Shown here: one piece after another, positions 1-4,772 of the stretch
Position numbering within the stretch: the stretch's first letter is position 1
How the letters are laid out: the number at the start of each line of letters is the position of its first letter
From: Halomonas halophila
GTDB lineage: Bacteria > Pseudomonadota > Gammaproteobacteria > Pseudomonadales > Halomonadaceae
Length of the DNA: 5,913 bases
NCBI GenBank assembly: GCA_002433675.1
Contig: DJIP01000355.1
Span: 17,877 to 23,789 of the forward strand
Direction of reading: 5' to 3'
Translations under genes and position numbers: made by a program
Notes under the pieces: generated by a model
Databases searched by the model: none
What the model saw: the letters and a program-made list of their open reading frames with translations, nothing else
What the model was told of the DNA's origin: nothing

Positions 1-372
1 GTCGTCGACGCCCAGGAAAACCCGCTGCCCACGATCAAGGCCAAGGCCTTCTACGAGGTCCAGGACGTCATCAACCTGACCGGTCATATCACCGATTCCC
101 TGATCACCATCGCCGGCGGTCCGCTGTGGAATCGACTGTCCGAAGAGGACCGGCAGGTCTTCCGCGACGTCTACGCAGAGGCCGGCGAGAAGATCACCTC
201 CGACATCGTGCAGCAGGAGCAGGACCTGGTGGCCTGGTTCGAGGAGCAGGGTGTCACCGTCAATGAGGTCGACACCGCACCGTTCCGCGAAGCAGTGATG
301 CCGGCCCACAACGGTGACGCGGCGAACTGGGACCAGGAAACCTACGATCGCCTCCAGGCTATCGGCCAGTAA
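1..372 (+). CDS. TRAP transporter solute-binding protein, DctP family (3' part)
   Basis: Frame 1 is open from the window edge to TAA at 370-372 and gives the last 123 residues of a periplasmic DctP-type binding protein, a family usually about 320-340 residues long. It delivers a carboxylated ligand to the membrane permease pair encoded downstream. The diagnostic block is at visible residues 2-31: VDAQENPLPTI followed by FYEVQDVINLTGH, the family's QENP and kFYEVQ.yl..T.H signature. The Asn of QENP lies in the region that contacts ligand in characterised members such as SiaP. The rest is the C-terminal helical part, including WFEEQGV and a final WDQETYDRL helix. The signal peptide and the conserved carboxylate-binding Arg lie upstream of the window, so substrate class cannot be judged. 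It is the first visible gene of a P-Q-M-ldh series on one strand. Family assignment is secure; substrate is unknown. Confidence 0.95.
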   Translation, partial: VVDAQENPLPTIKAKAFYEVQDVINLTGHITDSLITIAGGPLWNRLSEEDRQVFRDVYAEAGEKITSDIVQQEQDLVAWFEEQGVTVNEVDTAPFREAVMPAHNGDAANWDQETYDRLQAIGQ

Positions 373-381
373 ACGACGGAG

Positions 382-404
382 GGGAGGGCGCCGTGCGCCC
401 TCCC
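382..404 (+). repeat. Intercistronic hairpin between TRAP binding-protein and small-permease genes
   Basis: A perfect 10-bp inverted repeat, GGGAGGGCGC (382-391) and GCGCCCTCCC (395-404), encloses a 3-nt loop CGT. A G-T pair at 381/405 could extend it. It starts 9 nt after the binding-protein stop and ends 2 nt before the Shine-Dalgarno GGGAG (407-411) of the next gene. No T-run follows, so it does not look like a full intrinsic terminator. Such hairpins commonly stabilise the upstream message or cause partial termination, which would suit the known excess of binding protein over permease. That role is inferred. Confidence 0.75.
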
Positions 405-418
405 TCGGGAGATCCTTC

Positions 419-985
419 ATGACCCGACCTGACGTGAGTGACCCTGGCGTCGATCACGCCACCACCAGCGCCTTCGAGGTGCCCGATGACGACGACCGGG
501 TCCAGCCCGGAGACTATGGCATCGAGGACTATCTGACGTTGGTGGTTTTCTGGCTTCTGGCGTTGGACGTCTTTGTTCAGTTCTTCAGTCGCTACGTGCT
601 CGGCAACTCCATCGCCTGGACCGAGGAGATCGCCCGCTACCTGCTGGTGGCGGTGGGCTTTCTTGGCAGCGCCATGGCCGCCCGCAAGGGCTCGCATATC
701 GCCGTGGAATTCTTCTATCGCTACCTGTCGGAGCCCACCGCTCGGGTCATGTGGACCCTGGTGGATCTGGTGCGTATCGCCTTTCTCGGCATGCTGGCGT
801 GGATCACCTGGCAGCTGGCCCAGCGCACCAATTCGATGATGGTGTCGGTGGACCTGCCCAAGAGTCTGCTCTATTACGTGGTGCTCTTCGGGGTGGTGCT
901 GATGCTGGTGCGCTCGATCCAGCTGGCGGTGCGTCACTGGCGCACCGGCGAGAGTGAATTGATGTGTCGCGATGAAGACGACTGA
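419..985 (+). CDS. TRAP transporter small permease, DctQ family
   Basis: This encodes the four-helix small membrane subunit of a TRAP transporter, 188 residues, which partners the large permease encoded next. Hydrophobic segments lie at about residues 39-57, 74-88, 113-133 and 150-170. The conserved AWTEEIARYLL stretch (66-76) between helices 1 and 2 and the following G-AxxKG-HI.VE block (80-97) are typical of DctQ proteins. The ATG at 419 is preferred because GGGAG (407-411) sits 7 nt upstream. An in-frame upstream start near 314 would overlap the binding-protein gene by 59 nt and add an Arg-rich tail unlike the family. The N-terminus has a soluble, acidic 35-residue lead containing four Asp in a row (23-26), somewhat longer than in many homologues. 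The stop lies 24 nt before the large permease start, so the two are very probably co-transcribed and translated in matched amounts. Confidence 0.93.
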   Translation: MTRPDVSDPGVDHATTSAFEVPDDDDRVQPGDYGIEDYLTLVVFWLLALDVFVQFFSRYVLGNSIAWTEEIARYLLVAVGFLGSAMAARKGSHIAVEFFYRYLSEPTARVMWTLVDLVRIAFLGMLAWITWQLAQRTNSMMVSVDLPKSLLYYVVLFGVVLMLVRSIQLAVRHWRTGESELMCRDEDD

Positions 986-1009
986 GCGCCTCGAACAAGG
1001 AACAACCCC

Positions 1010-2389
1010 ATGACTGAAGCAATGATCAGTGCCCGGCGCGGATCGCCAGTGCCCCCGGTGGTGGCGGCACTGGCGGTCGTCGGCTGCATCGCGCTGGCGT
1101 TTTTCGAGAACTACCTTTCGTTTCTGTTTGCCGCCCTGTTTACCCTGCTGGTCTGCGGGGTGCCCATCGCCATCAGCCTGGCCGGCTCCTGTCTGATGTA
1201 CGTTCTGCTGACTGGGCGCGTGCCCGACGTGGTCGTGGTGCACCGCATGGTCAACGGTATCGACAGCTTCCCGCTGCTGGCGATTCCGTTCTTCATCCTC
1301 GCCGGCAACCTGATGAACAACGGCGGCATTACCACTCGCATCTTTGACTTCGCCAAGGCGCTGATGGGCTGGATGCGCGGGGGCCTGGGCCACGTCAACG
1401 TCGGTGCCAGCATTGTCTTCTCGGGTATGTCCGGCGCTGCCGTGGCCGATGCCGGAGGCCTCGGCACCATCGAGATCAAGGCCATGCGCGACGCTGGCTA
1501 TGATCAGGAGTTCGCCGTCGGTATCACCGCGGCGTCCTCGACCATCGGCCCGATCATTCCGCCGAGCCTGCCCATGGTCATCTACGGGGTGATGGCGTCG
1601 GTCTCGGTGGGGCAGCTGTTCGCCGCCGGCCTGGTGCCGGGCCTGTTGATGGGGCTGACGCTGATGGTGATGATCACCTGGCTGTCGCGGCGTCGCGGCT
1701 ACAAGCGCGATGCACGGTTCTCGGTCTCGGTGCTGGGGAAGACGTTCTCGCGGGCCTTCCTGTCGCTGCTGACCCCGGTGATCATCGTCGGCGGCATCGT
1801 CACCGGTGCCTTTACCCCGACCGAGGCGGCGATCGCGGCGGTGGTCTATGCGCTGATTCTGGGGGGACTGGTCTACCGTACCCTGACCTGGCGGCGACTG
1901 TTGAAGGTCAGCATGGAAACCATCGAGACCACCGCGGTGATCCTGTTTATCGTCGCCGGCGCCTCGATCTTCGCCTGGATCCTGACCAGCAACCAGGTCA
2001 CTCAGCACGTCATGGGGCTGCTGGGGCCCTTCCAGGACAATCCCATCGCCGTGCTGCTGATCATCAACCTGGTGCTGATCGTGGTCGGCTGCTTCATGGA
2101 AACCATCGCCGCCATCACCATTCTGGTGCCGGTGCTGCTGCCGGTAGCGGTGGCCTCCGGGGTGGACCCGGTGCACTTTGGCGTGATCATGGTGCTCAAC
2201 CTGATGATCGGTCTGTTGACCCCGCCGGTGGGCATGGTGCTCTACGTGCTGTCGCGGGTGTCGCATATCTCCTTCGAGAAGTGCATGCGCGGCACCCTGC
2301 CTTTCCTGATACCGCTGGTGGTAGCGCTGTTGCTGGTGACCTTCATTCCGGCGATCTCGCTGTGGTTGCCGACGCTGGTCTACCGCTGA
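1010..2389 (+). CDS. TRAP transporter large permease, DctM family
   Basis: This is the 459-residue large membrane subunit, the ion-coupled transport channel of a TRAP system and a member of the ion transporter superfamily. It is almost entirely hydrophobic. Family landmarks appear in order: PFFILAGNLM (93-102), the SGMSGAAVADAGGLG loop (138-152), GPIIPPSLPMVIYG (180-193), GAFTPTEAA (267-275), FMETIAAITILVPVLLP (362-378) and GLLTPPVGMVLYVLS (401-415). The Gly/Ser/Ala-rich hairpin loops correspond to the sodium- and substrate-binding regions known in SiaQM structures. ATG at 1010 has AAGGA (997-1001) 8 nt upstream. The protein is slightly longer than the usual 425-440 residues, the extra length being at the N-terminus. 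It is a separate gene from the small permease, not a QM fusion. Nothing suggests damage. The substrate is not predictable from this subunit. Confidence 0.96.
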   Translation: MTEAMISARRGSPVPPVVAALAVVGCIALAFFENYLSFLFAALFTLLVCGVPIAISLAGSCLMYVLLTGRVPDVVVVHRMVNGIDSFPLLAIPFFILAGNLMNNGGITTRIFDFAKALMGWMRGGLGHVNVGASIVFSGMSGAAVADAGGLGTIEIKAMRDAGYDQEFAVGITAASSTIGPIIPPSLPMVIYGVMASVSVGQLFAAGLVPGLLMGLTLMVMITWLSRRRGYKRDARFSVSVLGKTFSRAFLSLLTPVIIVGGIVTGAFTPTEAAIAAVVYALILGGLVYRTLTWRRLLKVSMETIETTAVILFIVAGASIFAWILTSNQVTQHVMGLLGPFQDNPIAVLLIINLVLIVVGCFMETIAAITILVPVLLPVAVASGVDPVHFGVIMVLNLMIGLLTPPVGMVLYVLSRVSHISFEKCMRGTLPFLIPLVVALLLVTFIPAISLWLPTLVYR

Positions 2390-2433
2390 GTTACCCGTGT
2401 CGCCGCTGCGACGGTGGCGCGGTATGGCCAGGA

Positions 2434-2466
2434 CAAGGCGGCCCCGAGTGATCGGCGCTCGCCTTG
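2434..2466 (+). repeat. Possible hairpin in the dctM-ldh gap
   Basis: CAAGGCG (2434-2440) is the exact inverse of CGCCTTG (2460-2466). Inside the 19-nt loop a second short stem, CCGA (2444-2447) with TCGG (2452-2455), closes a GTGA loop. No T-run follows. It lies in the 107-nt gap between the large permease and the dehydrogenase and ends 20 nt before the latter's Shine-Dalgarno sequence. It could be an RNA processing or attenuation element; it is weaker than the hairpin at 382-404. Confidence 0.4.
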
Positions 2467-2496
2467 CGGCCCTTCACCCTCTCACAAGGAATCCCC

Positions 2497-3573
2497 ATGA
2501 GTGCCAGTCAATACGAGGCCTGTCGGGTCGACCACACGGATCTGCATCGCTTTATCGAACAGGCGCTGGCGGCTGCCGGAGCCGATCAGGCCTCTCGCGA
2601 AGCGGTGGGCAAGGCGCTGGTCACGGCCTCGCTGATGGGCACCGACAGCCACGGCCTGAGGCTATTGCCGCACTATCTCAAGGCTCTGGAAGGCGGGCGG
2701 ATCAAGGGCAGCCCGGCGCCGAGCATCAAGCAGCGCCTGGCCGGCACCGCGGTGCTGGACGCCGATGATGGCTTTGGCCACCTGGCCGGGTACCGGGCCA
2801 TCGAGCACGGTATCAGCATGGCCCGGGAGGTCGGCATCGGTGCGGTGGCGGTCGGCAACTCGTCGCACTTCGGTGCCGCCGGTTGCTATGCCCTCGCCGC
2901 GGCAGAGCAGGGCATGCTCGGCATGGCCTTGTGTAATTCCGACCCTTTCGTCCTGCTCCACGGTAGTCAGCGGGCCTTCCATGGCACCAATCCCATCGCC
3001 TTCGCGGCACCGGTGGCGGGCGAGGATCCGTACCTGCTGGACATGGCCACCAGCTCGGTGCCCTGGAATCGGGTACAGCAGTATGCGGCCATCGAACGTC
3101 CCTTGCCGGCGGATATCGCGGCGACCAGTGACGGCAGCACCACCACCGACGCCAGCCAGGTCAGTGCGTTGTTGCCGCTCGGCGGCGCCGGCTTCGGCTT
3201 CAAGGGGGCAGGGCTTGGCGGCATGGTCGAGGTGCTGAGTTCGACCCTGGCCAACATGGTCCACGGTTTTCGCCTGCTACCGATGGGTGGGCCAGACATG
3301 TCGACACCGCGGGGCGTAGCCCACTTCTTTCTGGTGATGGATCCGGGCGCCTTCGAGGAGCGCAGCGCCTTCGAGCGTCGCCTGGCCGAGTACCTCAAGG
3401 ATCTGCGCTCGATGGCGCCGGTAGAAGGGCAGAAGGTGCTGGCGCCAGGGGATCGTGAGTGGCAGACCCGTGACGAGCGCAAGAAGGCCGGCATCCCCCT
3501 GGATCACGCCCAGCGCGACGAATACCGTCAGATCGCCGAGCGCTATGCGCTGGCGGTTCTGACCGAGCACTGA
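2497..3573 (+). CDS. Ldh_2-family NAD(P)-dependent oxidoreductase (malate/L-lactate dehydrogenase superfamily)
   Basis: This is a 358-residue cytoplasmic oxidoreductase of the Ldh_2 fold, which includes malate/L-lactate dehydrogenase, ureidoglycolate dehydrogenase AllD, sulfolactate dehydrogenase ComC, DpkA imine reductase and 2,3-diketo-L-gulonate reductase YiaK. These enzymes interconvert 2-keto (or imino) and 2-hydroxy (or amino) acids with NAD(P)(H). The family signature GTDSHGLRLLPHY is at 48-60 and carries the conserved catalytic His52. GNSSHFG (120-126), GTNPIAFAAP (163-172) and LDMATS (181-186) are the cofactor and core motifs, and GFKGAGLGGMVEVL (234-247) is the conserved late block. 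ATG at 2497 has AAGGA (2486-2490) 6 nt upstream; a TTG 33 nt earlier is in frame but lacks this support. The loops between motifs, such as NSDPFVLLHGS (147-157) and SSVPWNRV (186-193), differ from YiaK, so identity of substrate with YiaK is not implied. It is probably the last gene of the TRAP operon. Confidence 0.93.
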   Translation: MSASQYEACRVDHTDLHRFIEQALAAAGADQASREAVGKALVTASLMGTDSHGLRLLPHYLKALEGGRIKGSPAPSIKQRLAGTAVLDADDGFGHLAGYRAIEHGISMAREVGIGAVAVGNSSHFGAAGCYALAAAEQGMLGMALCNSDPFVLLHGSQRAFHGTNPIAFAAPVAGEDPYLLDMATSSVPWNRVQQYAAIERPLPADIAATSDGSTTTDASQVSALLPLGGAGFGFKGAGLGGMVEVLSSTLANMVHGFRLLPMGGPDMSTPRGVAHFFLVMDPGAFEERSAFERRLAEYLKDLRSMAPVEGQKVLAPGDREWQTRDERKKAGIPLDHAQRDEYRQIAERYALAVLTEH

Positions 3574-3587
3574 CCGAATACAGTCAG
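3570..3587. repeat. Inverted repeat over the ldh stop codon
   Basis: CTGAC (3570-3574) and GTCAG (3583-3587) form a 5-bp inverted repeat with an 8-nt spacer. The left arm includes the TGA stop of the dehydrogenase gene and the right arm overlaps the first base of the 12-bp tandem repeat. The 18-bp span is the size of a dimeric repressor site, but it matches no operator I can name. Confidence 0.35.
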
Positions 3588-3634
3588 AAGCGCTGACAGA
3601 AGTGCTGACAGAAGTGCTGACAGACGTGCTGATA
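3587..3634. repeat. Four tandem copies of a 12-bp unit
   Basis: Four consecutive 12-bp units are visible: GAAGCGCTGACA (3587-3598), GAAGTGCTGACA (3599-3610), GAAGTGCTGACA (3611-3622) and GACGTGCTGATA (3623-3634). Units 2 and 3 are identical, unit 1 differs at one base and unit 4 at two. The array begins 13 nt after the dehydrogenase stop and is non-coding on the plus strand. It lies 198 nt upstream of the regulator start. It could be a slippage-generated repeat or a cluster of protein-binding sites; the 12-bp period is not one helical turn. No function is shown. Confidence 0.9.
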
Positions 3635-3682
3635 AGTGTGCCGAGAGGGCGCGCCGGCAGAGCTGACGCTGGAACAAGTGAA

Positions 3683-3721
3683 TCGGGGTTGGCGAGCCGT
3701 CGGGTGGCGGCCCGACCCCGA
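3683..3721 (+). repeat. Long imperfect hairpin in the ldh-regulator spacer
   Basis: TCGGGGTTGG (3683-3692) pairs with CCGACCCCGA (3712-3721) over 10 positions, with one G-T wobble. Seven of the pairs (TCGGGGT with ACCCCGA) are perfect and contiguous. The loop is 19 nt. An alternative, mutually exclusive stem pairs GTCGGG (3699-3704) with CCCGAC (3711-3716) around a 6-nt loop. There is no T-run after it, so an intrinsic terminator for the upstream operon is unlikely. It could be leader structure in a regulator transcript or a repressor site. Confidence 0.5.
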
Positions 3722-3788
3722 GGCAAGTGTGCCGCATTGACGCCTTGCTGCCCAGGGGGCGCGCCTTGCAGTACCATGTGCGCCGTGT

Positions 3789-3805
3789 CCCGGAGACGCT
3801 CCGGG
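3789..3805 (+). repeat. Hairpin just upstream of the regulator's ribosome-binding site
   Basis: CCCGGAG (3789-3795) and CTCCGGG (3799-3805) are perfect 7-bp arms around a 3-nt loop ACG. The hairpin ends 9 nt before the GAGGGAG (3815-3821) sequence used for the regulator start at 3832. It covers the space where a ribosome-binding site for the alternative in-frame ATG at 3808 would lie, which argues for 3832 as the true start. Confidence 0.55.
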
Positions 3806-3831
3806 TGATGGATCGAGGGAGACCCGCGTCG

Positions 3832-4563
3832 ATGAGCAAATATCGGGTGGAGCGCAAGACGCTGTCCGAGCAGGTGGCCGAACAACTGGAGGCAGAGATC
3901 CTCGAAGGGCGGCTGGGCGAGAACGACCAGTTGCCGTCCGAACGTGAATTGATGGAGCAGTTCGGCGTCGGGCGCCCGGCGGTGCGGGAGGCGCTGTTCT
4001 ACCTGCAGCAGCTAGGGTTGATCGCGATCAACAGCGGCACCCGGGCGCGGGTGATCCGGCCCACCGCCGAGGCCGTGATGGCCAGGCTATCCGGGGTGAC
4101 CCGGCAGTTGTTGGCCAAACCCGAAGGGCAGCAGTACTTTCAGGAGGCCCGGGCGCTTTTCGAGGTCGCGCTGGCCCGTCAGGCGGCGCAGCACGCAAGC
4201 GACGAGGAGATCCAGGCGCTACGCGACGCCCTGGCGCATCAGCGTTCGGTGATCGGCGACGATGCCGCCGTCAAGCGCGCCGATAACGACTTTCATGGCG
4301 TCCTGGCGAGTATCGGACACAATCCCATCTACGACGCCATCCATCAGGCGCTATCCGAATGGCTCGATGACCGTCGCGCCCTGGCGCTGCAGCAGCCCGG
4401 GGAGGATCTGGCCGCCCTGGAAGCCCACACCGAGATCGTCGAGGCCATCGCCGCCCGGGACCCCGAAGCCGCCGAGGCCGCCATGCGACGGCACCTCGAT
4501 CGCCACTACGGCACCTATATGCAGCTCAAGCAACGCCTGAAAAGCCGCCAGGACGAGGCCTGA
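3832..4563 (+). CDS. GntR-family transcriptional regulator, FadR/FCD subfamily, NanR-like
   Basis: This 243-residue protein is a DNA-binding regulator with an N-terminal winged helix (about 8-77) and a C-terminal FCD ligand-binding domain (about 100-225). The helix-turn-helix core is LPSERELMEQFGVGRPAVRE (34-53). It reads like E. coli NanR, the sialic-acid repressor, through most of its length: RKTLSEQV, the LPSERELM and VGRPAVREAL blocks, the wing stretch INSGTRARVIRP, and DNDFHGVLA followed by NPIYDAIHQAL. It lacks NanR's longer N-terminus. FCD metal-site residues appear present: Asp151 and His155 (D-x3-H), His199 and His221. ATG at 3832 has GAGGGAG (3815-3821) about 10 nt upstream; GTG at 3727 and ATG at 3808 are in frame but less supported. 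A GGTATA-repeat operator like that of NanR was not seen nearby. It probably represses the neighbouring transport and oxidoreductase genes in response to a sugar acid; the ligand need not be sialic acid. Confidence 0.92.
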   Translation: MSKYRVERKTLSEQVAEQLEAEILEGRLGENDQLPSERELMEQFGVGRPAVREALFYLQQLGLIAINSGTRARVIRPTAEAVMARLSGVTRQLLAKPEGQQYFQEARALFEVALARQAAQHASDEEIQALRDALAHQRSVIGDDAAVKRADNDFHGVLASIGHNPIYDAIHQALSEWLDDRRALALQQPGEDLAALEAHTEIVEAIAARDPEAAEAAMRRHLDRHYGTYMQLKQRLKSRQDEA

Positions 4564-4632
4564 GGCTGTCGGGTGACACTCCCGTCCTGCCCTGGGCAGC
4601 GGGCAAGGCCCTGATCCAAGGACCAGAGCTTG

Positions 4633-4677
4633 GACAGCACGCCGCCGCCGGATGATGTCCGGCGGCGGCGTGTTGTT
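4633..4677 (+). terminator. Intrinsic terminator after the regulator gene
   Basis: CACGCCGCCGCCGGA (4638-4652) and TCCGGCGGCGGCGTG (4658-4672) form a perfect 15-bp GC-rich stem with the 5-nt loop TGATG. Immediately downstream is TTGTTG (4673-4678), a modest U-rich tail on the plus strand whose bases can also extend the stem with the preceding GACAG through Watson-Crick and G-U pairs. It starts 70 nt after the regulator stop. On the minus strand the hairpin is not followed by a T-run, so it is best read as a plus-strand terminator, although its position between convergent genes means it may also stop transcription from the right. Confidence 0.88.
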
Positions 4678-4772
4678 GAAGGTGCCTTGTTAGAGTCAGC
4701 CGCCAGTGCGTCGCCCCATCACTTCGACCCGGTGTCTTCACACGGTGACTCGCCAGCCTGGCCAGGGTGTTG

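Noticed and set aside
314..418. 35-residue N-terminal extension of the small permease from an upstream in-frame start
   Set aside because: It overlaps the end of the binding-protein gene, reads through the hairpin, and gives an Arg-rich leader not seen in DctQ proteins. ATG 419 has a good ribosome-binding site.
359..2266. 635-residue minus-strand open frame opposite the TRAP permease genes
   Set aside because: It lies antisense to two clearly recognisable permease genes. The translation is rich in His, Gln, Asp and Gly with no domain, as expected from the reverse complement of GC-rich hydrophobic coding sequence.
2464..2496. Upstream TTG start for the Ldh_2 enzyme
   Set aside because: It adds 11 residues that encode the Shine-Dalgarno region itself. 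AAGGA at 2486-2490 is well placed for ATG 2497.
3543..3885. Minus-strand frames with a Ser-Thr-Val repeat across the spacer
   Set aside because: The repeat is only the 12-bp DNA array translated in reverse. There is no ribosome-binding site or conserved motif, and the frames run into flanking genes on the wrong strand.
4587..4599. Palindrome CTGCCCTGGGCAG after the regulator stop as a terminator
   Set aside because: The stem is at most 5 bp around a 3-nt loop with no T-run. The 15-bp hairpin 38 nt later is far stronger.
4729..4745. Possible minus-strand terminator for the dehydrogenase gene
   Set aside because: Only a 4-bp GTGT/ACAC stem plus two pairs across a bulge is present, with no T-run on the minus strand.
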